DNA of 64,000 nucleotides from assembly GCA_016794925.1 (NCBI GenBank), contig JAEUIW010000005.1, positions 124,001 to 188,000 on the forward strand, written 5' to 3'. A model generated the notes under the pieces. The model was not told the DNA's origin and made no database searches. It saw only the letters and a program-made list of their open reading frames with translations. Below, one piece after another: positions 1-8,733 of the stretch. This DNA is from Phycisphaerae bacterium (lineage in GTDB: Bacteria > Planctomycetota > Phycisphaerae > Phycisphaerales > UBA1924). The number at the start of each line of letters is the position of its first letter. Position 1 is the first letter of the stretch. The position numbers and the translations under genes are program-made.

Positions 1-725
1 CTGGTGATCCGTCGGTCGGTGAACTTGCATCGACGACGCTGGGCGCGGGCGACGTCGGTCCGGTCGTGACAGGCGAGATCGGCTCGGGCGCGATCGTTGA
101 AGTCGCCGGGGCCGCGACTGGCATGGGCGGAGCGGGCACCGGGATCGGCGAGTCTGCCGGGGGGGGAACGGGCCTGGGCGCGGGTGGGGCCGGGGGCGGG
201 GCCAAGTTCTTCGGTGTCGAGGCGCGAGGGTCCCGGTTCGCGTATCTGGTCGACGTCTCCGGCTCGATGCAGCACGAGGGGAAGATCGAAGCGCTCCGCG
301 AGGAGCTGCTCACGTCCGTACGCGCGATGCTCGAGACCACGTCGTTTTTCGTCGTGTTTTTCGAAACGGACCCGACGCCGATCACCGAGTCCATGCGCTG
401 GTTGGTTGCCAACGCCGATGGCAAACGCCGCGCGTCATCGCGCATCAACGACGTTGCGGCTCGGGGCGGAACCAACCCGGGCCCCGGATTCCAGATTCTC
501 TTCGGCCTGCGGCCGCGGCCGGACGCGATCTACTTCATGACCGACGGTGAGTTCGACCCGCAGGTCGCTGACCAGGTCGAACGATTGAACAACGCGGGGC
601 CCAAGAAGATCCCGGTCCACTGCATCTGCTTCGTGTCCAGGGAGTCCGAGGAACTGATGCGGAGGATCGCGACCGCATCCGGCGGCACGTACACGTACGT
701 CCCGGGATCCAGGGGCAAGCCGTGA
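1..725 (+). CDS. von Willebrand factor A domain protein (5' truncated by window edge)
   Basis: The reading frame is open back to the left edge, so the start lies outside the window; about 240 residues are visible. A glycine-rich low-complexity stretch (roughly visible residues 22-65) precedes a VWA domain. The metal-ion-dependent adhesion site is recognisable: YLVDVSGSM (DxSxS), a later GGTN supplying the usual Thr, and MTDGEFD for the distal Asp. VWA domains bind proteins or metal ions, and here the domain closes the protein. The stop overlaps the next start by four bases (GTGA at 722-725), so the genes are probably translationally coupled. A GTG at 66 could be an internal start, but the frame continues upstream without a stop and with similar composition. 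The domain call is firm; the biological role is unknown. The downstream partners suggest a multi-protein envelope-associated system. Confidence 0.8.
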   Translation, partial: GDPSVGELASTTLGAGDVGPVVTGEIGSGAIVEVAGAATGMGGAGTGIGESAGGGTGLGAGGAGGGAKFFGVEARGSRFAYLVDVSGSMQHEGKIEALREELLTSVRAMLETTSFFVVFFETDPTPITESMRWLVANADGKRRASSRINDVAARGGTNPGPGFQILFGLRPRPDAIYFMTDGEFDPQVADQVERLNNAGPKKIPVHCICFVSRESEELMRRIATASGGTYTYVPGSRGKP

Positions 726-1870
726 GGAAAATCCTCGGTGCGCTGCCCGCTTTGCTGGTCCTCACGCGCTGCCCGGCGCAGCTCCAATTGCGCGGTCACG
801 GCGGCGATTTTCCCTGTTCGATCGAACGGGTTGACATCTCCGGCGTGCTGGTCCGCGGTCTGGATCCTGCTCTCCCTACGCAAACCACGCTCGTCGCGTG
901 GGACGTGGTGCGGGCCGTGCCGGGGGCTCCGCTCACCGGTGAATGGCAGAGTGTTGCGGACGCGGCCTGGCGTGCTCGCGCGCGGCTGGAACGGGGTGAT
1001 CCGGAAGGCGCTGAGCCGCTGCTCGTGCCGCTCTTCAATCGCTTGCGAGGCACTGATGGACCGACGGCGAGTCTCGTTGCGGAGGGCCTCGTCCGATGCC
1101 GCGTGGCGCGGGGGGCGCTCACGTCCGTCGTGTGGCCCTGGCTCGAGTGGGTGCGCGTGCGACGGGCGATGGGACTTGAGAGTTGGCGCGGCGGCGAGCT
1201 CGAATCCGACGGTGTTCCGATGCTCGACCGCGAGCTGCTCCTGTGCCCCGGATTACCGCCCATGTTCGAACCTAGCGCCGCGGTAGACGCGCTGACCGTC
1301 AGCGGCGAGTGGGACCTCGTTGCGGCCACGGCATCTAACGACCAGGTCACGCTGTCCCTCGCGGCGCTCTATCGCCACGCCGCTCAGATCGCGGCCGGGG
1401 TGGCCGGGACCGGGGCGAGTTTCCCGGATGTCACGCGTGGCGCGCGCGGCGTGGAGCTTGTCCGCGATGTCGTTGCGGCCCAGAGCGGCGAGGTTGAGAT
1501 TCGTCGCGACGCCATGGTTCGGCTGCGAGCCCGCATCGAATCCGGACGCGGGGAGGGGACTCCAATCACGGGATGGGAGGAGGCGTGGTGCCGCGCAGCA
1601 CTGGGGCGAGCCATGCTGCGGGAGCCCGACGACGCCACGCGCAGGTCCGGTGTCGTGCAACTCCTACATATCCCAGTTCGGCTGTCCGAAGCCTGCCCCT
1701 CCCTCGCGGCCCTCGCGCTTCGCCATTCCGCGGACGAGGTCGCGCGTCAGGGCAACAGCAAGGGCGCGGAACTGCTCCGCGCCGAGCGACGCGAACGATT
1801 TTCCGCCTGGGTGGGCATCGACGAGCAGGAATCGGGCCCGACCCCCACCGGCGTGCGGGGGACTCCGTGA
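722..1870 (+). CDS. exported protein of unknown function (operon member 2)
   Basis: 382 residues from a GTG start overlapping the VWA stop. The N-terminus (MRKILGALPALLVLTRCPAQ) looks like a signal peptide. The LTRC stretch is not a good lipobox, so a periplasmic protein is likelier than a lipoprotein. The mature part is rich in Arg, Ala and Leu with many predicted helices (for example around residues 60-110 and 235-270), and could fold as an alpha-solenoid with TPR-like pairs. I recognise no catalytic motif or named family. Its stop overlaps the next GTG start by four bases. The position between a VWA protein and two large helical proteins suggests a structural or scaffold role; that is inference. 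Confidence 0.7.
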   Translation: MRKILGALPALLVLTRCPAQLQLRGHGGDFPCSIERVDISGVLVRGLDPALPTQTTLVAWDVVRAVPGAPLTGEWQSVADAAWRARARLERGDPEGAEPLLVPLFNRLRGTDGPTASLVAEGLVRCRVARGALTSVVWPWLEWVRVRRAMGLESWRGGELESDGVPMLDRELLLCPGLPPMFEPSAAVDALTVSGEWDLVAATASNDQVTLSLAALYRHAAQIAAGVAGTGASFPDVTRGARGVELVRDVVAAQSGEVEIRRDAMVRLRARIESGRGEGTPITGWEEAWCRAALGRAMLREPDDATRRSGVVQLLHIPVRLSEACPSLAALALRHSADEVARQGNSKGAELLRAERRERFSAWVGIDEQESGPTPTGVRGTP

Positions 1871-4575
1871 GCAACTGGGTCCTGTTCCGACGACCCGTGC
1901 TGCCAGCCACGATGGCCGCGGTTGCGGCGTGGAGCGTGTGCGCGGCTCAACCTGAGATCGAGGGTCCCGATGCCGAGATGGAGCACTATCTCCAGTCACG
2001 GGGCCTTCCCGAATTGCTCGCGGAGCAGCTGTCACACCGCGTCGAGGCTGCATCCGGCGACGAGAAGACTCCTCTGGCCGAGCGCCTCGCGAAGGTGTAC
2101 GTGCGACTGATGAGTGACGCCCCTACCGCGGAGGCACGCCGAACGTGGGAGGCGCGGGCGTACGCGCTGCTCAAGTCCGCCCCCAAGGCGGAGAGCCTCG
2201 AGCTCCGCATCGACCTGGCCCGCGCGACGTACCTTCCCGCGGAGGATCTCGCGGAGCGTTCCCGGCTGCGGCTGGCCAAGCCGGAGGAACTCGCCGAAAC
2301 AGAACGCGTGCTCCGCTCGGTCCGCGGGCGATTTCTGGACGCGGCGTCGTCGGCCCAACGGAAGGTGGAGGGCTTGGAAAAACTGGAGCAGTCCGGCCGC
2401 GCCACCGAGCGTGACGCCGATGAACTGACGGAGGCCCGTCGCGTACGCTCGAACGCATACTACTACGCGGGCTGGAGCGGCTACTACCTGGCGATGCTCA
2501 CTTCGAACCGGAACATCGCGCTGGAATCGCTGCGAGATTTCGGGTGGCTGCTCGGCACCCCCGGCGGCCGCGCGGCGAGCGTCGAGAAGCTCGCTCCCGA
2601 GATGCTGCGCTACGAGCACATCGCCCGCAGCGCCGTCGGGTGCGCGCTCGCGTCGAGCCTCGCTGGCAACACGACGGAGTCGGTGCGGTGGCTTGATACG
2701 GTTGAGGAGGCCGACGCGGTGCCGGAGCCCGTTCGTCAGCAGCTCTTGACACGTCGCATCGCGGTGTACGCCGCGGGGGGCCGCTGGGCGGACCTGCAGG
2801 TGCTCATCCGCCGCACGCGGAAGGTAGACCGACGCGGCGCCGGGCCTGTCGAGCCTCTCGCCGTGCCCGCGGCGCGCCTGCTTTCCGTGCTGTGCTTCGA
2901 GGCGGACAAGCGACAGGCCAAGGAGGCCATCGAAGGGCTCGCCAGGGATGCGCTCGCGGACCTCGTGACGCGAGGTGAGGTCGGGCAGGTTCTTGACTTG
3001 GCCGAGCGCTATGGCGTGCTCCCGATCGGCGACACCGGCTTCGCGGTCAATTACGTCCGCGGTCTGCTGGCGTACGAGCGTGCGCGGGTAGCGCACCGCG
3101 AATCCGGCGCGTCCCCGGATGAACCGGCGAAGAGCGCGGACATCGCGATGATCTTCCGGGAATCGCTCGCGCTCCTCGATGTCTCACTCAGGCAACCGGA
3201 CTCGATTCAGTTCTCCGCCGAACGTGGTCGTGCCATGATGAGCGCCGCGCACGCGGCGTTCTACTCCGGCGCGGCGGACGACGCGTCCGATCGTTTCGCG
3301 TCGCTCTGGGCCGATTCAACGCTGCCTCCCGAGCAGCGATCCGAGGGGCTCTGGCTCGCGGTGGCGTCGCTGGAGCACGCCGCGGGTGACCTCTCGGCGT
3401 CACCGTCGATCCGCACCAGAATCGATCAACTGATCGAACTCTACCTGAGAGAGCACCCGGGGAGCGAACGCGCCGCGACGCTTATCCTGAGACGGGGCGG
3501 AGCGCCGGGCCTCGACGCCGAGAAAGCCGCGGAGACCCTGCTCGGGGTGCCCCGGAACAGCCCGATTCATACGGCGGCCCGCCGGCAGGCCGCGCAGCTT
3601 CTCTACCGGGCGTTCCGCTCCGCGGCCCCTCGTGATCGCGATGTCGCGGGCGATCGCTTCGCCGCGGTTGCGGAGGGCGTGCTCGCGATCGATCGGCGCG
3701 AGGCGATGGACGCTGCGGCTGCCGGGGGCAAACAGGCAGCGGAGCGCTGCGTGGTGCTGATCAGACAGCTGCTCGACGCCCTGCTCGGAGTATCACGGCC
3801 CGAACTTTCACGGGCGCAGGATGCCATGGACGCCCTCCGAGCGGTGGCCGCGTACAACGCGCTCGACCTGCGCGAAATCAGCCCCGAGCTCACATATCGA
3901 GAGGTGCAGATCGCGATGCTCCGCGGTGCTGAAGCGGACGCGCTCGCGAAGGCGGACGCGCTCGCGATCGCATCCGGCGCGTCTGACGTTCGTTTCGCGG
4001 ACGCGGCGGACCGAGCGGTGTACCGCCGAGCCGCTGAGTTGTTCACCAAGAATGAGTGCGACGGCCTCGGCGCCCCGGGCGTTGTGGTCCGCGTCGGCCT
4101 GCGCATCGTTGAACGTCTGGGAGATGAACGGGAGGCGTTGAAAGACCCCGCGGTGGTCTCCTTGTTCGCGCAGGTGGCCCGCGCCGCGGCTCGCCTCGGC
4201 ACGGCCGGGGCCGATCGCTCGATGCGCGAGCTCGCCCAGCGTTTGGATCGGGCGGTGCTCACGGTTCAGCCCGGGAACGCGGGCGCACTCAGGCGGCTTG
4301 CCGAACTCAGTGAACTCTCGGGTGAGATCACGCATGCGCTCGAGTGCTGGGGCACGCTCATCGACGGCACGGCGGTCGGGTCCGACGCATGGTGCGAAGC
4401 CCGATTCAATTTCCTACGGTTGCTCGCCGAGCGCGAACCCGCTCGCGCACGCTCCGGTCTGGAGCAGCAGCGGGGAATGTACCCAGGCTACGGCCCCGCA
4501 CCATGGGGTGAGCGGTTTCGCGCCTTGCACGATCGACTCATGACCACGCCCCCGAGCGGAGGCAAGGGCGGATGA
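1867..4575 (+). CDS. large exported alpha-helical, probably TPR-like, protein of unknown function
   Basis: 902 residues. I place the start at GTG 1867, inside the GTGA overlap with the previous gene, although the frame is open upstream to 1573; the upstream part is antisense-like, Arg-rich shadow sequence. The N-terminus after VSNWVLFRR has a hydrophobic segment ending in AAVAAWSVCAAQPE, a plausible signal peptide. The rest is almost entirely helical with repeated Ala-Arg-Leu-Glu-rich pairs of about 35 residues, such as the 'AYYNAGWSGYYLAM'-like region near residue 200 and 'ALRRLAELSELSGEITHA' near residue 810. This pattern is typical of degenerate TPR or solenoid proteins. No enzyme motif is seen. 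It overlaps the next gene by ATGA (4572-4575). Confidence 0.7.
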   Translation: MSNWVLFRRPVLPATMAAVAAWSVCAAQPEIEGPDAEMEHYLQSRGLPELLAEQLSHRVEAASGDEKTPLAERLAKVYVRLMSDAPTAEARRTWEARAYALLKSAPKAESLELRIDLARATYLPAEDLAERSRLRLAKPEELAETERVLRSVRGRFLDAASSAQRKVEGLEKLEQSGRATERDADELTEARRVRSNAYYYAGWSGYYLAMLTSNRNIALESLRDFGWLLGTPGGRAASVEKLAPEMLRYEHIARSAVGCALASSLAGNTTESVRWLDTVEEADAVPEPVRQQLLTRRIAVYAAGGRWADLQVLIRRTRKVDRRGAGPVEPLAVPAARLLSVLCFEADKRQAKEAIEGLARDALADLVTRGEVGQVLDLAERYGVLPIGDTGFAVNYVRGLLAYERARVAHRESGASPDEPAKSADIAMIFRESLALLDVSLRQPDSIQFSAERGRAMMSAAHAAFYSGAADDASDRFASLWADSTLPPEQRSEGLWLAVASLEHAAGDLSASPSIRTRIDQLIELYLREHPGSERAATLILRRGGAPGLDAEKAAETLLGVPRNSPIHTAARRQAAQLLYRAFRSAAPRDRDVAGDRFAAVAEGVLAIDRREAMDAAAAGGKQAAERCVVLIRQLLDALLGVSRPELSRAQDAMDALRAVAAYNALDLREISPELTYREVQIAMLRGAEADALAKADALAIASGASDVRFADAADRAVYRRAAELFTKNECDGLGAPGVVVRVGLRIVERLGDEREALKDPAVVSLFAQVARAAARLGTAGADRSMRELAQRLDRAVLTVQPGNAGALRRLAELSELSGEITHALECWGTLIDGTAVGSDAWCEARFNFLRLLAEREPARARSGLEQQRGMYPGYGPAPWGERFRALHDRLMTTPPSGGKGG

Positions 4576-7238
4576 ACCAGACCGAGCTACGGCCTCTGGT
4601 TGCACGCGTGCTCGGCGCCCGGGCAGCGCTCGGCGGGAGGCATGAATTGCTCGGCATCGCGCCGGGTTCATGGACCGCCGAGCAGATCGAGGCGGCACGC
4701 GATCGTCAACTGAGTCGCGTTTCCATTCAGACCGGCTTGACCGCTGACGAGCAGTACGCCCTTCAGTCTCTCCTGCACCGTGTGTGCGATGACTTGCTCG
4801 GTCGCGGGTCGGCGCCGCTCGCAGGTTCGCGTTCGGAACAACCGGTTCGGGGCGGCGCGCGCCCCAAGGGCCCCGCGGTCGTGCGGGATCGTCCCGGCTC
4901 TGCTCCGGCTCCGGATTCACGGTCGGATCCCGCCGCCGCATTGCTCCGCCGCGTCCTGCTGGGTGCCGCCGGGGCGTGCGTGGTGCTCATCATCGCGCTC
5001 ACAGGTTTGCTGGTGTACATCAGTACGCACCCGTCTGCCGCCCGCGGCGTTGGGACTCCGGGCACACCGGCGCCCGGCGTGAGTCCGGACAGCCTGCTCA
5101 CGACGATCCCATCTCCTGCCTCGCAGCCGTTGCCGCCGACCGTGCCCGAGCACGCGGCCACGCCCACGATCGTCGCGCAACGCGACACGCCCGCGACCCA
5201 TCCCGACACCAGCGCACTGAACGCGAACGACCCGGAGGGTGCGGTGCGCGTGTTGCAGATGGCCGCGCAGAGCGTCCCGTCGAGAACGGATCAGGCGCGA
5301 TCCCGATTCGGGCAGGCAGCGCCGATCATCGGCCGCACGTGGGTCCGACTCGATCCCGCGCGCCGGCAGGCCGCTTCCGAGTCCATCGTCGAGTTCTTTC
5401 ATCAGTTGGCGAATATCGAGTCCAGCTCCGCGGCTGAGGCGACATCCGCGGCCCTCGAGACCATCATCGCGGACGCATCGCGATTCGGCGCCAGCGGCGG
5501 GGTCCCGGCGGACGATCTCTGGTCGGGCGTGTGGGCAACGGGCGTGCTGGCCCGGCTCAGCCGCGAACGAGATCTGCCCGCATCGGTTCGGAACGAGGTC
5601 GAGCGCGGTCTCGCCGCCGCTCTGGCCTCTGCGGCGCCGGGAGTGGCTTCGGTCGGCACGCTCAATGGGGGCGTGCTTGCCGCGCTCGCGCGCGCGCCGG
5701 CCCGGCTTGCCGTGGCCGCTGGTGAGGGGGCCGTACCGCCGGTTGCGTTGGCCCGGTGGATCGAGGCCGTTCGCGCCGCCCTGCCCGACGAGGGTGATCC
5801 GCGGCGTGAGCTGTTGCTGATCGACGGCCTCGAACTCCAGCTCATCAGCAGCCGACCGGCGCTCATGTCGCACACGTCGCTCGACCTCGTTCGCCCCTTT
5901 GTTCTGGAAGTTCGCTGGCGCAAGGGCGGACCGGCCCGGGCCAGGATGCTCGAGTGGTTCCGCGATCCGCGTGTTTCCCGCTCCGCGCTCGCCGCCGTCA
6001 CACGCGTGCTCGCGAACGAATCTTCGGCCGAGGGTGTGGACGCGACCATGGTGCTCTCGGGCGCAGAGGCGGACGATTCCGGCGCAAGCGCGAGCGACCG
6101 GGTGCGACTCCGCGAGGCCTATTCGGTGGCGTGGGGCCTGAACCGACCGGAAGAGGCCGCGCGCGTGGCCGAGGAGTTCCTCGCCGTTGCGCGCGAGATC
6201 ATGCGGGGAGAAACGGGAAAGTCAGACGTTGCCGAATTAACACACGCCGCGGCGCTTGCGCGTCTGTGCGCCGCGGCTCGGCGGCGTTGGGATGGCGATT
6301 CCACGGCCGCTTCAACCGCGATCGCGGATGCGAAACGGATAATGGGCACCGCCGTCGCATCCCCAAGCTCGCCCTCCCAGGCCGGCTCGTCGGGAGAGTG
6401 GGCCCTGCGGCTTGTCACGGGCGAGCCTTCCCTCGCGGCGCGTCTATCGCGACTGAAGGAGGCCGATCGCCTCGCGCCGGGGGTCGGGCCGATCGATGCA
6501 GAGGTCCTTGCCGAGGCGGCCTGCTTCGGCCAGCCGCCGGAGCTTCGCGCCGCCGCGCAGACGATCGTCCGGAAGATGGCGAGCGAGCCGTGGGTGGTCA
6601 ACGCCATGCTTGAGCTCTTGCCCCGGGTTGCACGCACGGATTCCGTTTCCGATACCATCGCATCAGTGGCCGAACGCCCCATCGGGTCGGTCGCCGAACC
6701 TGGCTGGGAGATGCGTGCGCGACGTGCCCTGGTGGAGCGGTTGGTCGAGCTCGTGGCCCAGTCGGGAAGCGGAGCATCGATCGACGCGCTGTCCGATTCC
6801 CTCGCGCAGTCGTATCGGATCTGCTCGGGTGCGTCGCCGACGAACGACTCCGGAGCGCCGGAAGACGGGCCCGCTCGGCTGTTGCTGGCCGCGGAAGCAC
6901 TCTGGGCGCAGTGGAGACACGAGGCCGAACGCCACGGCGGCGCGGATCTCGAGCGCGGGCCGTACGGCCTCTCACGGATCGATCGCCGGCGCGACGGCCG
7001 CCTGAGCATGGCAACCGGGCCCGTGCTCATGTTCGCCGCGAACCAGGCGAGCATCGCGGAAATGATGGCCCTTGTCGTCGCCTCCGAAATGCCGGCGCGT
7101 GCCGACCGTGTGGGCGAGGCGGTGACCCGCATGCAGGCGGCGCGCCGCACAGCTCGGCATGTGTTCAGCCAGATCCGTGCCACCGAGCAATGCATGCTGG
7201 AACTGTGGATGCTCCGCCTGGGGGAGACCGTGCCGTGA
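4572..7238 (+). CDS. large single-pass membrane protein of unknown function
   Basis: 888 residues starting at the ATG within ATGA. An N-terminal cytoplasmic stretch of about 130 residues contains a helical segment, HELLGIAPGSWTAEQIEAAR, and a run of charged/proline residues. The 'LLGI..G...EQIEAA..' start resembles the beginning of a J-domain or a DUF-type helical module, but no HPD is present. One strong transmembrane helix follows at about residues 136-156 (GAAGACVVLIIALTGLLVYI). Then comes a Pro/Thr-rich linker (about 160-215) and a long Ala/Arg/Glu helical periplasmic region. Topology is probably N-in, C-out. The gene is coupled on both sides by four-base overlaps and is most likely a membrane component of the same assembly as the VWA protein. 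The family is not recognised. Confidence 0.7.
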   Translation: MNQTELRPLVARVLGARAALGGRHELLGIAPGSWTAEQIEAARDRQLSRVSIQTGLTADEQYALQSLLHRVCDDLLGRGSAPLAGSRSEQPVRGGARPKGPAVVRDRPGSAPAPDSRSDPAAALLRRVLLGAAGACVVLIIALTGLLVYISTHPSAARGVGTPGTPAPGVSPDSLLTTIPSPASQPLPPTVPEHAATPTIVAQRDTPATHPDTSALNANDPEGAVRVLQMAAQSVPSRTDQARSRFGQAAPIIGRTWVRLDPARRQAASESIVEFFHQLANIESSSAAEATSAALETIIADASRFGASGGVPADDLWSGVWATGVLARLSRERDLPASVRNEVERGLAAALASAAPGVASVGTLNGGVLAALARAPARLAVAAGEGAVPPVALARWIEAVRAALPDEGDPRRELLLIDGLELQLISSRPALMSHTSLDLVRPFVLEVRWRKGGPARARMLEWFRDPRVSRSALAAVTRVLANESSAEGVDATMVLSGAEADDSGASASDRVRLREAYSVAWGLNRPEEAARVAEEFLAVAREIMRGETGKSDVAELTHAAALARLCAAARRRWDGDSTAASTAIADAKRIMGTAVASPSSPSQAGSSGEWALRLVTGEPSLAARLSRLKEADRLAPGVGPIDAEVLAEAACFGQPPELRAAAQTIVRKMASEPWVVNAMLELLPRVARTDSVSDTIASVAERPIGSVAEPGWEMRARRALVERLVELVAQSGSGASIDALSDSLAQSYRICSGASPTNDSGAPEDGPARLLLAAEALWAQWRHEAERHGGADLERGPYGLSRIDRRRDGRLSMATGPVLMFAANQASIAEMMALVVASEMPARADRVGEAVTRMQAARRTARHVFSQIRATEQCMLELWMLRLGETVP

Positions 7239-8224
7239 TTCGCACGATCACCCCAGCCACCGCGATGCTCTCAGTCCTTCTCGCCATCGGTCAGTTCGGG
7301 CCGCCGCCGCACGCCGACCCGGACGGTCTTGCCGAATTGCGCGGCCGCATCCGCTCGCTCGATTCTCGCCTCGAAGGGCTGACCCCCGAACGACCAGCCG
7401 ACTATCTGCTGCTGGGCGAGGAAGTCGCTTCGGAATCGGAGACGCCCGAGGCTCGGCTCCTCGCTCGTCAGCTGCTCGTGCTCGCGGTGGAACTCGATCG
7501 CCGCCAGGATGGAGTCGCCCCGCCGACTCACCGCGTCGGTCCGACCGCGTGTCTGGCACTGGCCGGCCTCTCCACCCGTGAAGACGAACGCCGCTGGCTG
7601 CGAGCGATGGCCGCGGTGCTCGCGGAGTACGCCAATCGCCCCTCCCGCGCGCCGCCGCCGCCGCGATCGGTGAGCGACGCGGCGGTCAGCCTGGACGCCG
7701 CCACAGCGATCGGTCTCGTCCGTTCTGGTGAAGGCCGACGGGCACAATCCCGCCTCGCGAAGCCGGGTGTGCGGGACACCATCCGTCGCTACGAGGCGAT
7801 GCTCAGCTCATCAGGCCAGTCTGGCGAGTTGGACAAGCTCGAACGGCGCGCCCGGGAATGGCCTTGCCCGGAATGCGGTAACAAGCGGTTCGTATCCAAG
7901 AGCACGCCAGCGGGTACCCGAACCGTCCCGTGCTACACGTGTGCTGGGAATCCGGGGCCGCGCCTGACACCTCAGGAGTTTGCGGCACAGCTTCGGGCGG
8001 AAGCATGGCTGTTGAACGGGGTGCATCGTTCATGGGCCGCGCAAACCGCTGCGGATGGCGGGGCGCCGCTCCGCGACCTCGACCCCGCCGAACTCGCGGA
8101 GTGGATGAGCGTGGATCCGGATCGCCCGCTCTGGCGTGACGGGAGATGGTCCAGCGACGAGAAAGCGAAGCCGGCGACGGCGCCCGCCGTTTCGCCGGGT
8201 TCACCGGCGCCGGTCAGGGGATAG
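7235..8224 (+). CDS. zinc-ribbon-containing exported or anchored protein (operon member 5)
   Basis: 329 residues from GTG 7235 (GTGA overlap with the previous stop). The frame is open further upstream, but that part is out-of-frame shadow of the preceding gene. An N-terminal hydrophobic stretch (TITPATAMLSVLLAIGQF) could be a signal peptide or anchor. A four-cysteine zinc ribbon occurs at about residues 208-233 (CPECGNKRF then CYTCAG), flanked by helices. Zn-ribbon domains usually mediate protein or nucleic-acid contacts. The tail after about residue 300 is Pro/Ala/Lys-rich and probably disordered. This is the last gene of the coupled run; a 53-bp gap follows. No enzymatic motif was found. 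Confidence 0.65.
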   Translation: MIRTITPATAMLSVLLAIGQFGPPPHADPDGLAELRGRIRSLDSRLEGLTPERPADYLLLGEEVASESETPEARLLARQLLVLAVELDRRQDGVAPPTHRVGPTACLALAGLSTREDERRWLRAMAAVLAEYANRPSRAPPPPRSVSDAAVSLDAATAIGLVRSGEGRRAQSRLAKPGVRDTIRRYEAMLSSSGQSGELDKLERRAREWPCPECGNKRFVSKSTPAGTRTVPCYTCAGNPGPRLTPQEFAAQLRAEAWLLNGVHRSWAAQTAADGGAPLRDLDPAELAEWMSVDPDRPLWRDGRWSSDEKAKPATAPAVSPGSPAPVRG

Positions 8225-8277
8225 ACTCCGGACCTGACCCGCGGAAGAACCCGATCGGCAGTCCAAGGAGCCCGAGC

Positions 8278-8721
8278 ATGGCTGACCCACTTCCAGTTGT
8301 CGGATCGACGGCTCCGAGCCACGCATCCACTCCGACCGCTCCGGCGCCCGCCAAGCCTGAACCCAAACCCGCTGTTGCGTTCGAAGAATTCGCGAAACTG
8401 GACCTGCGCGTCGCCAGGGTGATCAAGGCTGAACTGCACCCCAAGGCCGACCGGTTGTTCAAACTACAAGTTGACGACGGGACCGGCTTGCCGCGCCAGA
8501 TTTGCGCCGGAATCCGTGGTCATTACACCACCGAGCAACTCGAAGGACGTCTGATCGTCATTGTCGCGAATCTGGCGCCCCGCGTCATCCGGGGCGAGGA
8601 GTCCCGCGGCATGCTCCTGGCGGCGAGCGACGTGCCCAAGGATGCTGCGGAGAGCGCCCAACGGTCCGTGATCGTGCTCCAGCCCGCGGGCGAGATCGCG
8701 CCCGGCGCCATCGTGTCATGA
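8278..8721 (+). CDS. tRNA-binding-domain protein (MetRS C-terminal/CsaA/EMAP II-like)
   Basis: 147 residues. The ATG at 8278 is preceded by AAGGAG with good spacing. After a Pro/Ala-rich leader of about 35 residues comes an OB-fold tRNA-binding domain. It has the hallmark pattern FAKLDLRVARVIKAELHPKA-DRLFKLQVD (about 38-65), then RQICAGIRGHY and VIVANLAPRVIRGEESRGM. This matches the C-terminal dimerisation/tRNA-binding domain of bacterial methionyl-tRNA synthetase and stand-alone homologues. Family knowledge: such proteins bind tRNA non-specifically and may assist MetRS or act as Trbp111-type factors. There is no synthetase catalytic domain next to it. The gene appears monocistronic, facing a convergent minus-strand gene 12 bp away. 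Confidence 0.9.
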   Translation: MADPLPVVGSTAPSHASTPTAPAPAKPEPKPAVAFEEFAKLDLRVARVIKAELHPKADRLFKLQVDDGTGLPRQICAGIRGHYTTEQLEGRLIVIVANLAPRVIRGEESRGMLLAASDVPKDAAESAQRSVIVLQPAGEIAPGAIVS

Positions 8722-8733
8722 CGTGCCGCCACG

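Noticed and set aside
1573-1866. Long upstream extension of the 902-residue protein's open frame
   Set aside because: It lies over the previous gene in another frame, is Arg/Pro-rich shadow sequence, and the GTG at 1867 sits in the same four-base overlap style as the rest of the operon.
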